Assembly: GCA_040772685.1 (NCBI GenBank)
Contig: JAXGXQ010000001.1
Location: 310,001 to 374,000, forward strand
Origin: JAXGXQ01 sp040772685
GTDB taxonomy: Bacteria > Bacillota > Clostridia > Saccharofermentanales > UBA5734
DNA length: 64,000 nucleotides
Direction: 5' to 3'
In this document: positions 1-8,325 of the stretch, one piece after another
Numbering within the stretch: the first letter of the stretch is position 1
Layout of the letters: every line of letters starts with the position of its first letter
Program-made: the position numbers and the translations under genes
Notes under the pieces: generated by a model
The model's database searches: none
What the model was told of the DNA's origin: nothing
What the model saw: only the letters and a program-made list of their open reading frames with translations

Positions 1-1
1 C

Positions 2-205
2 GAAAAGCCTGTGACACTCGAGGAATTATACTCTGCTGATGAGGTACTTACGGTCAGCACAAATGCTGAAGTTGTTTCCATAAAATCAATCGATAATCAG
101 CCGATTGGCAACGCTGATCGGGGCGAAGTCGCCAGGCGCATCCAAGAGCTGTATGAAGATGAAATTGTGAAAAGCTGCGGTGGCATATTCAATATGAACG
201 GTTAG
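2..205 (+). CDS. Class-IV (D-amino acid type) aminotransferase, C-terminal fragment
   Basis: The reading frame is open from the first complete codon of the window, so only the last 67 residues are present. The string ADEVLTVSTNAEV, then IDNQPIGN and RRIQELYED, matches the end of fold-type IV PLP aminotransferases. D-alanine transaminase is the closest pattern I recognise, where the motif reads SADEVF.TSTTAEV...IGDGKPGPVTRRLQ. The family transfers amino groups between D-alanine and 2-oxoglutarate, feeding D-amino acids to the cell wall. A branched-chain aminotransferase or aminodeoxychorismate lyase cannot be excluded from so short a piece. It ends 26 bp before the convergent MFS gene, and I see no strong terminator between them. 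Confidence 0.7.
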   Translation, partial: EKPVTLEELYSADEVLTVSTNAEVVSIKSIDNQPIGNADRGEVARRIQELYEDEIVKSCGGIFNMNG

Positions 206-231
206 AGCGTTGCGTCTAGTAAATTCTGCTT

Positions 232-1488
232 TTATTCTTGTTCAATTTTAGTTTCCGGAACCGCGACTCCATCATAACGTCGTGTCATTAAAAAACAAAT
301 AACTGCAGCGCCGATCATCACCACACCGGAACCGGCAAACCACTTATCGGGGCCGATAACTTCTGTGACCGGGCCAGCCAGCAAAAGCCCGACGGGCATG
401 GCAAATGTCATCAGGGTTAGGAAAAGGGAAAAGACTTTGCCTAAGCTTTCAGGCGGCGTACTTTCTTGAATATAGGCTGTTAAGGGAACGTTGAAGAAAG
501 TGCCGGAACCACCCATAAAGAAACAACAGACTACAAACAGCCAAAAGCCGCTGCGGGGCAGCAGGCCGCTGACCAGAGCAGTTGTTCCCAACATGCCGAT
601 AGCAAGTGAGATCATTAAAAATCGCTTACGGACTCCGCCCCATATTCCCATGATCAGTGATGAAACCAATAAGCCGGCGGAAAAGACGAGTTCGACTACG
701 CCATTATGCCAGGCTTCACCGCCAAAATGCAGACGCACCAATAGCGGAAACAAAGCTCCGAGCGGCATATAAATAATGGTTGACAGAATCAAGGCTGGCA
801 GAGTTGCCATGAGCGGCTTGTTCTGGCGCATGACTTTGAAACCCTGCTGGAAATCGGCACGAAAGTCCGGCTTTTCAGCAGTGTGTGGCAGATCCGGTAT
901 CGTAATAAACAGCAGACAAATAATCGCGAAAAAGGCGCCGAAAATATCCACCAGCATTATGCCTGCTATTGGAATTATGCCCATGAGCACGGCACCCAGC
1001 ACCGGTCCCAGCATTGTGGAAGCAGATACGACAAGGTTTCCCCAACCGCCTGCTTTCATCAACATATCCCCTGGCACCAATAAAGGGATAGCGGCCTGCA
1101 GGGCAGGAGCATGGAAGGTATTGCCCAGGCCTCTGATAAAAAGCACCACATATATGAACCATATGGGCGGAGCCGGATTGAGTAAAAACGCTGCTCCCAG
1201 AATAAAACTGGAGAAAGCTACCAGTCCGTCCGCCAGTATCATTACTGTCCGGCGATTATAACGGTCGATCCAGACTCCGGCAAAAGGTCCAATCAACATA
1301 TTTGGCAAAAAACTGACAATTGAGGCTAGCGTTAAAGTAATAGCTGACTCTGTTTGAATTGTCAGCCACCAGATAACCGCGAACTGAACTGCGGCTGAAC
1401 CCAACAGAGAGAACGCCTGCCCGGCATAGATAAGTGCGAATTGTTGCTTCCAGTTTTGTTTAAGGTACCACCTATTGATAAAATGCAC
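232..1488 (-). CDS. MFS multidrug/macrolide-type efflux transporter
   Basis: This 418-residue protein has about twelve hydrophobic segments. Its N-terminal half (FALIYAGQAFSLLGSA, then GPFAGVWIDRYNRRTVMI) carries the MFS loop 2-3 signature and resembles Mef-type macrolide and EntS-like exporters. The expected role is proton-driven drug or metabolite export at the cytoplasmic membrane. The substrate cannot be read from sequence. The start is uncertain: the longest frame begins with GTG, but an AGAGG purine run abuts that codon directly, and no ATG lies nearby with good spacing. It is convergent with the aminotransferase fragment and stands alone, with 229 bp of non-coding DNA upstream. Confidence 0.85.
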   Translation of the reverse strand: MHFINRWYLKQNWKQQFALIYAGQAFSLLGSAAVQFAVIWWLTIQTESAITLTLASIVSFLPNMLIGPFAGVWIDRYNRRTVMILADGLVAFSSFILGAAFLLNPAPPIWFIYVVLFIRGLGNTFHAPALQAAIPLLVPGDMLMKAGGWGNLVVSASTMLGPVLGAVLMGIIPIAGIMLVDIFGAFFAIICLLFITIPDLPHTAEKPDFRADFQQGFKVMRQNKPLMATLPALILSTIIYMPLGALFPLLVRLHFGGEAWHNGVVELVFSAGLLVSSLIMGIWGGVRKRFLMISLAIGMLGTTALVSGLLPRSGFWLFVVCCFFMGGSGTFFNVPLTAYIQESTPPESLGKVFSLFLTLMTFAMPVGLLLAGPVTEVIGPDKWFAGSGVVMIGAAVICFLMTRRYDGVAVPETKIEQE

Positions 1489-1717
1489 CTCTCAAATCAA
1501 ATCGTTAAAATTTGCACCGCTTCTGCACATCCCTCGTTTTGAGGTTACCGATTTATGTTACACGCGTCCATATACTTCAGTCAATGACTACCTTTGAAAT
1601 ATTTGTACTCATTGAATCATTCATGAACAAGTAATAGTCGCGGAAGTATTCAATTTCAAAAAGCAACGTACACGGATTACGGAAAACTAAAGCCACATCC
1701 AAATTAGCCTTTTATTT
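1489..1717. other. Non-coding gap with an AAATCGTTAAAA motif
   Basis: No gene is supported here. Just upstream of the MFS gene, at about 1498-1509, lies AAATCGTTAAAA. The same string occurs in the inverted repeat at 8731-8766 and, as AATCGTTAAAA, at 8785-8795. It may be part of a shared operator or simply an AT-rich coincidence. The remainder is AT-rich without a convincing promoter or terminator. Confidence 0.3.
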
Positions 1718-2077
1718 TCATAGCGCTGTTCCACACTGACCGCAAAATCGAGCACCGAGAACAACGCCGGAGCCGCATTTAGAGCAGAACTTCATCTGCG
1801 GAACGTCTTGGTATGACAGCGGCAAATCCTCATCCGGCGCATTATCAGACAGAAACAGCCAGTCGATGTCCTCGCCGTCCTCGCATAAGCCGATGGCTCC
1901 GGCGGGCGAAACCACATAAAAGCTGTCCTCATCGATGGGGTTTTCACTGTCGCTTGTCTCGGCAAGCACCAGCAAGCCTTTTACATCATATCTATCATTG
2001 GATGTGGCAAAGCTCCAGCTTCCGCAGAGTGTGGCGGCAAACTCCGCCGCCTCCAGCATGGTAATAAATTTATCCAT
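1718..2077 (-). CDS. Small protein with C-terminal zinc ribbon
   Basis: This is a 119-residue protein of unknown function. The first ~90 residues are acidic and contain no recognised domain. The C-terminus, CSKCGSGVVLGARFCGQCG, is a classic double CxxC zinc ribbon. Start: ATG with a strong TAAGGAGG 9 nt upstream. It is the last gene of a minus-strand run and lies 14 nt after the zinc-ribbon membrane protein. That protein shares the ribbon type, suggesting the two act in the same process. The N-terminal part (MLEAAEFAATLCGSWSF...FYVVSPAGAIGLC) could be a small sensor or immunity-like domain, but this is not established. Confidence 0.8.
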   Translation of the reverse strand: MDKFITMLEAAEFAATLCGSWSFATSNDRYDVKGLLVLAETSDSENPIDEDSFYVVSPAGAIGLCEDGEDIDWLFLSDNAPDEDLPLSYQDVPQMKFCSKCGSGVVLGARFCGQCGTAL

Positions 2078-2091
2078 TACGAAAAGCCTCC

Positions 2092-3420
2092 TTATTTGAA
2101 TAACAGGTTGTTACACCGCTTGCAGCGGTCATTTTGTATGGGGTTCATCATGGAGCAGACATTGCAGTAGATGATGCGGTCTTTGGATTTCTCGTATTTC
2201 TCGTATGTACCGAATCTTGGGTGAAACCGCACCCTGTCGCCAACGGAAAGATAGTCGTACATTTGCCGCCCGCTGTCCTTTTCCACGATGGTCTTTTTCT
2301 TGCCCGTGTCGCTGTTGATTATTGTGGTATATTCCGTATAGGTTCGCCAGTTGTCGTCCTCGCCGCCTCTATGCTCGCTTTTTTCCTTGCTGTACTTATT
2401 GACGACTACGCCCTCCCACATGGACTGCTTGGTCTTTCGCAGCGCCAGCAGGTTAATGACCAGCATGACAACAGCGATGCCCACGCCGATGACAAGGGAT
2501 TCTCCAAAGGGGAAATCGTCCATCAGCAGACCGGCGACGGGAAAGCCGATGAGAGGCACGAAAACCAAAATCCACATACAGCCAATGAAGAATTTTATGT
2601 TTTTCTGTGCTGCGGCAATTATCTCAGGTGAATTACACCTATCTGAGAAACCGACCAACCCAACGCCACTCTGTGGGGGCGCTGAAGCTGCCGCCCCGCT
2701 CGCTTCAATCGGCTCCGGCGTTCTCAAATTCACCGCCTTGCCGCAGCCGATACAAAATTCGGCTCCTTTCTGCAGTGTTGCTCCGCAGGCCGTGCACACG
2801 CCGGGAGCGTTTGTTTGTATTTTTACGCCGCAACCCGAACAGAAAGCCGCTCCCTCTGGCAATGTGTTTCCGCAGTTAGGACAAAGGTTATTCGTATCAC
2901 TCCTTGCTTTGATTGTTTGAGGAGCGGCGGGTTTCCTCGCCGCTGTCTTCTTCCTTTTCCCCCGTCTAGCTGTGCGTATGACAAGCAAAAGCAAAAGCAG
3001 ATAACCGATAGGGGCGAGGAGATGATAAATGATCGCCACTTCGCCCATCTCGCTAAATTCGGATAGCATGGTGGGTTTGTTTACATAGGGGAAAATATCA
3101 AGGTAGCGGATGCGTTCTGAGCGCGTTTCGCCCTCGTCCAAGGATGGCCACGACTCGTCGCTGCTATATATTACATAACCCCGATACTCCTTGCCGTTTA
3201 CCATAAACCAATATCCCTTGGAAATGGTCCGGGAGCGATTTTGCCCCGCATCCGTGTCATCCAGCCGTGATTGGTAGCTATCCACTGTACCCATTACGCT
3301 GTCGCCCCATATCGCCAACGCCAGCGTAGAGAGGCTCAAATACATGGCAAACAGCAGCACGGCGCAAATCAGAATGAGGATGGGCAGGGGGATGTTTTTG
3401 CTTGTTTTCTTCTTTGCCAT
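2092..3420 (-). CDS. Multi-zinc-ribbon membrane protein of unknown function
   Basis: The 442-residue protein begins with a membrane segment (residues ~12-37). An extracytoplasmic DUF3592-like stretch follows (GTVDSYQSRL...GYWFMVNGKEYRGYVIY), then a second membrane helix at ~133-148. Two zinc ribbons come next (CPNCGNTLPEGAAFCSGCG and CTACGATLQKGAEFCIGCG), then two more helices at ~278-325. A basic soluble tail ends in a third CxxC pair (CNVCSMMN...CKRCNN). Start: ATG preceded by AAAGGA. The alternation of ribbons and membrane segments suggests a scaffold or sensor at the membrane, which is inference. Its neighbours are a small membrane protein upstream (13-nt gap) and the 119-residue zinc-ribbon protein downstream. 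Confidence 0.8.
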   Translation of the reverse strand: MAKKKTSKNIPLPILILICAVLLFAMYLSLSTLALAIWGDSVMGTVDSYQSRLDDTDAGQNRSRTISKGYWFMVNGKEYRGYVIYSSDESWPSLDEGETRSERIRYLDIFPYVNKPTMLSEFSEMGEVAIIYHLLAPIGYLLLLLLVIRTARRGKRKKTAARKPAAPQTIKARSDTNNLCPNCGNTLPEGAAFCSGCGVKIQTNAPGVCTACGATLQKGAEFCIGCGKAVNLRTPEPIEASGAAASAPPQSGVGLVGFSDRCNSPEIIAAAQKNIKFFIGCMWILVFVPLIGFPVAGLLMDDFPFGESLVIGVGIAVVMLVINLLALRKTKQSMWEGVVVNKYSKEKSEHRGGEDDNWRTYTEYTTIINSDTGKKKTIVEKDSGRQMYDYLSVGDRVRFHPRFGTYEKYEKSKDRIIYCNVCSMMNPIQNDRCKRCNNLLFK

Positions 3421-3433
3421 CTCGACGTTCCTT

Positions 3434-3850
3434 TCATTGTAGTTCGCAATCCCGCTTTTCGCGCCAACTTACGCCAAACATATATAGTACGGTCAGGAGG
3501 ATAAGCGGCGACAGGGTTAAAGCAGCATAGGAGCGAAGCGGATATACCAGCAACACTCCCGCCGCCAGTTGGATATAGCCAAGCGTCCGACACCAGCGAT
3601 GTCGGTGGAGCCGCCCTGCAAAGGCCAGACCCGCGATGGCTGTTACCATAGAAAATATGTACGCTATTCCAGCTGCGAAGCAACCCGATCCGGCGTAGGT
3701 GTAGTCCAGTGCCGCATTGTCAATAAGAGCCAGGCACCACAGCAGCATGGGCAGGGCGGCAAGCAACATCAGTACGGATGAAATCCGCAGAAGTATTCGT
3801 TTTCGCGGGCTATTATTTGGTATGCCATTCATACTCATAAGCTGTTGCAA
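3434..3850 (-). CDS. Small four-helix membrane protein
   Basis: The product is about 138 residues with four hydrophobic segments (ISSVLMLLAALPMLLWCLAL; GCFAAGIAYIFSMVTAIAGLAF; LGYIQLAAGVLLVYPL; LTLSPLILLTVLYMFGV). No family is recognised. The longest frame starts at a TTG with a weak GGTGG upstream. ATG codons follow at 3838 and 3832. In every case the start lies inside the 3' end of the large lipoprotein gene (overlap up to 38 nt), implying translational coupling. It probably assembles with the other membrane proteins of this run, judged only from gene order. Confidence 0.7.
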   Translation of the reverse strand: MQQLMSMNGIPNNSPRKRILLRISSVLMLLAALPMLLWCLALIDNAALDYTYAGSGCFAAGIAYIFSMVTAIAGLAFAGRLHRHRWCRTLGYIQLAAGVLLVYPLRSYAALTLSPLILLTVLYMFGVSWREKRDCELQ

Positions 3851-5951
3851 TTATTTTATTACCACCGGTAAACCCGACCACAATAAATACCTTGTCGCCG
3901 TCGGCTGACCCTGCGGGCATCGTGCCGCCAACCGTGACTCGCATACCCGTGTAGCCGGTGTTGGTATCGTTTTTTTCGGTCCAGATATATGATTTTGTGT
4001 GCTTTTCCGTAATATCATAAAGAGATGTGTCCGTACCGTATGAGACAAAGGGATCGTCATGGTTGATAGGCGTAATAGCGGCCCCCAAGGACGCCCCAAG
4101 ATGGAAGCAAATATTGTTTGATGTGTTTGCCTTGATACTCAAATCCAAGGTAACCGGCTCTGCTCCCGAATACCGTTCATTCGGGCTGCTTGTGGTTCCT
4201 ATATTCTCAACAAATTCGCCCTTGCAATTATCGTGGGTGCTACCGGAGTAACTGTAATCAAATGTTGTTTTGCATCGGTAGATGTAGCTTCCGCCGCCAC
4301 CGCTCCATGATCCTGAATAGGAATCGTCAGCTGCGCTTGTTTCATACTTGTTATCAAAGCTTCTGACAAGCAGCCAATACCCCTCAGTCACCGCTCCCGG
4401 TTTTTTAAGATAACCTTGATCGCGCATCCAGTCATAAAACTTGGCTCTGTCCTTGCCGTAGCCCAGCCACATGGCAATTGCCATGCTCAAATTATCTTCA
4501 CGGTCTTTTTCACTTCCGAAAACGGAAATATCTCCGCCTACCATTTTCAAAATGACTTGTCGAATGGTAAACAGCGACTGCAACCGCTGCTCAATGGTCA
4601 TGTCATATTTATATCCGTTTTCAAGGCGGTTGAGCAGGTTGGCATCCTTAAAGCTCCCGATAATCTTCTCATATTCCGCCGCTTTGGCTTCAATCAGATT
4701 CTCATTTGCTAGCCTTTTGTCGAATTGTTCCTTTAGATCGGCTTCCACATAGTCTTCCAGCATTTTGATTTCAGCATTAGTCAGGCTATCTTTTCCGTGA
4801 AGCCTGCGCCAAGCTTCCTTCTTTTCGCTTAAAAGGCGGTTGTAATATCCGCGCATCTGGATTTTCAGTGTTTCCCAGTCACCGGAGTTAAGCGTATAGC
4901 CGTAAGCGCCTTCCTTTGCAAGCCCTGCATACGACTTGTAAGCACATTCCATCTCATAATCTTTCCACGCCATAATACCTTGCTCTACCGCTGCCTTGCT
5001 TAAATCCCCTATGGATTTAATCGCAGTCACTGCGCCGCCAGCAGCACCGCCAAACAGGGTAACGCCTAAATCCGTGAACTCCACCACCGCTGTTTTATAA
5101 TCCCCATTATAAAGAGCCTCTGCGCCTTGGGTAAGTGTGCCCAATTTACCTAAGCCCTCCATTAGGCTCTCTTTAACCAAAGGATTTTCTTGAACCATAT
5201 CAACTGTGGCTTCGGCAAGAATCTTCCCACATTCATAGGTTAATGCCTCTATATCACCTTTTGCCGCAAGCTCTTGCGTTGTTGGAATAATGTTCATCTC
5301 CAAAGCACGGTTAATAATAATTTCACGCGTTTCGCTGGCATAAAGCCCAACTCCATCAAAATAATCATTGCACACTGCTTTTATCTTTTCGATATAAGTT
5401 GGATCTTTCACTTCGTTGCTGACAGAATCCACCGCCATTTTGTGAGCGTAAAGCTTGACTTGTTCTTCTCTGTTCATCAACTTGCCACTGTATGATGAAA
5501 AATGCCATGTTTCAAATTCCAGATACCCCTCTGACAGGCGAACAGGGTCGGGGATAATCGGCTCCCATTCGCTGCCGTTCCAATATGCCATGACCGTTCG
5601 GTCAAAGCTCTCGGTATCGGGGATGTTTTTCTTATCAAGCTTCATGGTGATTTTCACCGGCTGGTTCAGGCGCACCTGCTCCATGCCCTCAACGCTGATA
5701 TCGATGGGAGTAGTGAGCAAGACGTCTTCTCTCTCGGAGGCTTTCGCCACGATGACACTTACATCCCCGTCAAAAGCTCCAGCAGGAACCGATACTATCC
5801 AGCCGTCCTTTTTCAGATTCCCGATTTCTGCTCCTTTGTCCGAAGCAATTTTGGTTGAGGTAAAACCACTTTCTCCACATCCTGCAAGACCTGCTATTGC
5901 GGACAGCAGCATGACGGCTACAAGCAGAATCGATAATATTTCTCGTTTCAT
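3813..5951 (-). CDS. Large surface lipoprotein of unknown function
   Basis: The 712-residue protein has a lipoprotein signal (MKREILSILL, hydrophobic core, LAGC with the lipidated Cys at residue 25), so it should be anchored outside the membrane. Residues ~35-155 look like a beta-sandwich, ZU5-like region (KDGWIVSVPAGAFDGDVSV ... PIDISVEG ... WNGSEWEPI). The middle is long and helical, charged, and rich in Glu, Lys and Ala. The C-terminal ~180 residues are Ser/Gly/Tyr-rich and probably beta-structured (SGSWSGGGGSYIYRCKTTFDYSYSGS). Start: ATG with AAGGAG upstream. The ATG overlaps the TGA of the preceding 51-residue gene in an ATGA junction. No enzymatic motif is visible. Confidence 0.8.
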   Translation of the reverse strand: MKREILSILLVAVMLLSAIAGLAGCGESGFTSTKIASDKGAEIGNLKKDGWIVSVPAGAFDGDVSVIVAKASEREDVLLTTPIDISVEGMEQVRLNQPVKITMKLDKKNIPDTESFDRTVMAYWNGSEWEPIIPDPVRLSEGYLEFETWHFSSYSGKLMNREEQVKLYAHKMAVDSVSNEVKDPTYIEKIKAVCNDYFDGVGLYASETREIIINRALEMNIIPTTQELAAKGDIEALTYECGKILAEATVDMVQENPLVKESLMEGLGKLGTLTQGAEALYNGDYKTAVVEFTDLGVTLFGGAAGGAVTAIKSIGDLSKAAVEQGIMAWKDYEMECAYKSYAGLAKEGAYGYTLNSGDWETLKIQMRGYYNRLLSEKKEAWRRLHGKDSLTNAEIKMLEDYVEADLKEQFDKRLANENLIEAKAAEYEKIIGSFKDANLLNRLENGYKYDMTIEQRLQSLFTIRQVILKMVGGDISVFGSEKDREDNLSMAIAMWLGYGKDRAKFYDWMRDQGYLKKPGAVTEGYWLLVRSFDNKYETSAADDSYSGSWSGGGGSYIYRCKTTFDYSYSGSTHDNCKGEFVENIGTTSSPNERYSGAEPVTLDLSIKANTSNNICFHLGASLGAAITPINHDDPFVSYGTDTSLYDITEKHTKSYIWTEKNDTNTGYTGMRVTVGGTMPAGSADGDKVFIVVGFTGGNKIIATAYEYEWHTK

Positions 5952-6103
5952 TGCGCAAAGCTCCTTGATGATAGTTCCACGGCGGTGCGTTCTGCTGCTA
6001 CTGCGGGCAGGGATACACGTGGTATTTTATCTGTTTTACTACCGTAGCCGGCAAGAGCGAAAATCATAATAAGTGCCAGAAATAAAGACACATATTTTTT
6101 CAT
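5948..6103 (-). CDS. 51-residue secreted peptide with lipobox-like signal lacking Cys
   Basis: This short frame codes for 51 residues starting MKKYVSLFLALIMIFALAGY. It has a good SD (GGAGGTAATACA before ATG) and stops in an ATGA overlap with the start of the 712-residue lipoprotein. The N-terminus has the shape of a lipoprotein signal peptide (KK, hydrophobic core, LAG), but the lipidation position is Tyr rather than Cys (LAGYGSK); TGC to TAC is one base change. It is therefore either a small secreted peptide or the leftover of a lipoprotein gene that now serves to couple translation. The 3' half (TDKIPRVSLPAVAAERTAVE) has no recognised domain. Confidence 0.6.
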   Translation of the reverse strand: MKKYVSLFLALIMIFALAGYGSKTDKIPRVSLPAVAAERTAVELSSRSFAQ

Positions 6104-6139
6104 TGTATTACCTCCATTGTTTTTATTTTGCTTCTTGTG

Positions 6140-6649
6140 TTACCATCCGGTGATGTCTGCCGTTACGCCAGTTTCATGAAGCAGCTTTTGAGCAGCATCC
6201 AGCAGCGCCTGCTTTTGAGTCATGCCGTGCAGCAACTCTACCCGCATGGTCTGGGCCGCATCGCCAAAGGTCAGGTACATCCGTTCCTGATCAATATGGG
6301 CGGTGTACAACCGGACGCCATGTACACCGTTAAGACCCCATCGGTAAATTTCACTGCCGATGAGTATACCAAAGGTAGATACTACGGTTTCCTCACGGTC
6401 TTTTTTCAATTTGCGTCCCGGCATGGAGATGATTGCAGATGGCACCGCAAGGATGCGATTATCCCAAATGAGTGTTGCATCATAGAGCAGACGGCACTGC
6501 CTCACCAATAACAGGAGCGAGATAAGGCTGATCGCTCCAAAAGCGAAAACCATTTCTAATATGAATATCTTGCCGAGCCACACCGTCAAACAAATACTGG
6601 CTGCTAACAATAAGGCATATCCATTGCGTTGTTTGCGGATTAATTTCAT
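6140..6649 (-). CDS. Two-helix membrane protein, PH-like soluble domain possible
   Basis: This is a 169-residue protein with two adjacent membrane helices near the N-terminus (~12-48). A soluble cytoplasmic or external domain follows (~55-165) with alternating beta-like segments (ATLIWDNRILAVPSAIISMPG; VHGVRLYTAHIDQERMYLTFG). The layout is reminiscent of bacterial PH-domain membrane proteins, but I cannot claim the family. I chose the ATG at 6649, which has GAGGAGGG about 10 nt upstream, over the TTG three codons earlier. It opens the minus-strand run that continues through the small peptide, the lipoprotein and the zinc-ribbon genes. Confidence 0.7.
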   Translation of the reverse strand: MKLIRKQRNGYALLLAASICLTVWLGKIFILEMVFAFGAISLISLLLLVRQCRLLYDATLIWDNRILAVPSAIISMPGRKLKKDREETVVSTFGILIGSEIYRWGLNGVHGVRLYTAHIDQERMYLTFGDAAQTMRVELLHGMTQKQALLDAAQKLLHETGVTADITGW

Positions 6650-6685
6650 CTGCGTCAACCCTCCTCAAGTTAAAATTTAAGGGAA

Positions 6686-6707
6686 GGATGTCTCAAAAAC
6701 ATCGTCC
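6686..6707. promoter_or_regulatory. Imperfect dyad upstream of the lipoprotein/zinc-ribbon run
   Basis: GGATGT and ACATCGTCC face each other across seven bases between the terminator of the LuxR-type regulator gene and the first gene of the run. Position and symmetry would suit an operator, for instance for the neighbouring LuxR-type regulator. This is inference, and a short RNA hairpin is equally possible. Confidence 0.25.
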
Positions 6708-6723
6708 GAAAGGATGAACATGC

Positions 6724-6756
6724 AAAAAAGGCTCCCATACTTTAGTATGAGAGGCC
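6724..6756 (-). terminator. Intrinsic terminator after the membrane LuxR regulator
   Basis: On the minus strand GGCCTCTCATACT pairs with AGTATGGGAGCC (one bulge, one wobble) and is followed by TTTTTT. It sits 40 nt after the stop of the regulator gene, separating it transcriptionally from the run beginning at 6649. Confidence 0.8.
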
Positions 6757-6795
6757 AGCTATACTATAATTATGTGATTTTATTTATCATTCAGC

Positions 6796-8199
6796 CTATT
6801 GATTTTTCAGCAAGGTGCTGATGAGTTCTGCTCGACTACCTACATCATATTTTGAAAAAATATTCCTTGCATGTGTTTTTACAGTACTCTCACTGATAAA
6901 CAAAACCTCAGCAATTTCGCGATTGGATTTACCTGAAAGGATTAGCTGCAATACCTCTTGCTCCCGGACGGTCAGCGGGTCAAGAGTTTTAATGTGACGA
7001 ACAATTTCCGTTTGCTGTGACTGACTCATATTGTCATAAGCGGCAAGGTAGGCATGGCTTTTCAGCAGTAAAACCAGCTGATGGTTCAGCGGCGGCAGCA
7101 TGACCAGTGTAACGCAAACCACAGTAAGGGCAATCACCGCAACCTCCGCACTGGGAAGCCCTATGGATGTTACGGCCATTCCTAAGACGCCTCCGCAAAG
7201 CACTCCGAATACATTGGCGGAAAGCCCAAGGCCAAAAGTATATGCAGGGTTGTCGCTATAATTCAGCATTTCTCCAAGTATGCTCCACCAAAACAGATCG
7301 AAAATACCGCAAGCACCAAGCATCAGCGTATCCACAACCAGATAGTCATAAGTGTTTCGCCCTAACAGCATAAAGCTTATGAACGCTCCTATAACCATTG
7401 CTATCCCGATATACAAAATTCTGGAACGCTTTGCTTTCATAGGCAGGTTGCGCATAATGGCGAGCGCCACGATATAAGGCACAGCCCAATACCAGCTCAC
7501 CAGCCCCGTCAGATGCTCAAAAGCGGGGTTTATGACCTGATACATCAGTCCGGAATTAATTGTGATGATAAAGACAAAAAGGCACAGCAATATTAGCGGG
7601 GTTTTAATGCTGCCATGCGCCTTGTTTTTTAATGTTTTTTTCTGTTCATTCTCCGGCTCCGCGGGTAACATCCCAATAAACACCGCTCCGATTACAAGAC
7701 AAAGCATAGAGAGGCTTAGCCCGATAAAGGTTGACCTGTTCATGGTCACCACGTTGACTGTAATCATCAGCAAATTGGAATAAATCAGAACGTCGGCGCA
7801 GGATTTAATGTGCTCGTTCTTGGGAGTCAAGGCCCTGAGAAAAAATCCCCATGCTGCCACCGAGCAGCCGCTAAAGTATCCGCTAATAATCAGTCCAACC
7901 AACCATATTGAGGAGGGAGCAAAAAAGAACGGTATAGTAGCGACTAAGCATAAACCCATGCCGCCAAGCATAATGCTTTTGGCGGCCACCTTTGATTTGA
8001 CAAACAGGCCGCAGGTAAAAAGCCCCGCGAAATGCGCGATAATTGCAGCCAGTATGTAGCGGTCGGCGTCTGTTCCACGCAGATCCAGCAGGCTGTACAG
8101 CACCTGTCCCTCAAACTGAAATGACAGAATATAGGCAAATAGAAATGAAAATCCGGCAACAGAAAGCCTACGGGTGTTTATTGGATCATGGCCGTTCAT
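6796..8199 (-). CDS. MFS-like 12-helix membrane protein fused to LuxR-type HTH
   Basis: The product has 467 residues. Residues ~10-385 form about twelve hydrophobic segments in an MFS-like arrangement. A short linker leads to a GerE/LuxR DNA-binding domain at ~405-467 (LTVREQEVLQLI, SNREIAEVLFISESTVKTHARNIFSKYDVGSR). Such fusions are known as membrane-bound LuxR regulators in Actinobacteria and Firmicutes; their ligands are mostly unknown. Binding of a small molecule by the transporter-like part, transmitted to the HTH, is the simple model. Start: ATG with GAGG upstream. It is immediately upstream of, and in the same direction as, the lipoprotein/zinc-ribbon run, its most likely target. Confidence 0.88.
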   Translation of the reverse strand: MNGHDPINTRRLSVAGFSFLFAYILSFQFEGQVLYSLLDLRGTDADRYILAAIIAHFAGLFTCGLFVKSKVAAKSIMLGGMGLCLVATIPFFFAPSSIWLVGLIISGYFSGCSVAAWGFFLRALTPKNEHIKSCADVLIYSNLLMITVNVVTMNRSTFIGLSLSMLCLVIGAVFIGMLPAEPENEQKKTLKNKAHGSIKTPLILLCLFVFIITINSGLMYQVINPAFEHLTGLVSWYWAVPYIVALAIMRNLPMKAKRSRILYIGIAMVIGAFISFMLLGRNTYDYLVVDTLMLGACGIFDLFWWSILGEMLNYSDNPAYTFGLGLSANVFGVLCGGVLGMAVTSIGLPSAEVAVIALTVVCVTLVMLPPLNHQLVLLLKSHAYLAAYDNMSQSQQTEIVRHIKTLDPLTVREQEVLQLILSGKSNREIAEVLFISESTVKTHARNIFSKYDVGSRAELISTLLKNQ

Positions 8200-8325
8200 G
8201 TAATACCTCGTCTCATTTTTCTATTCACCTAAATTGTGGCCCAAATTCTTCTTAATAACTCTTTCACATTCATTACGACATTATTCCATACCCGAGAGCA
8301 AAAGATGCCGGCGACCGTCGTGCGG

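Noticed and set aside
776..1261. Open frame of 161 codons on the plus strand across the MFS gene
   Set aside because: It lies antisense to a clear transporter gene, has no SD and a composition typical of shadow frames.
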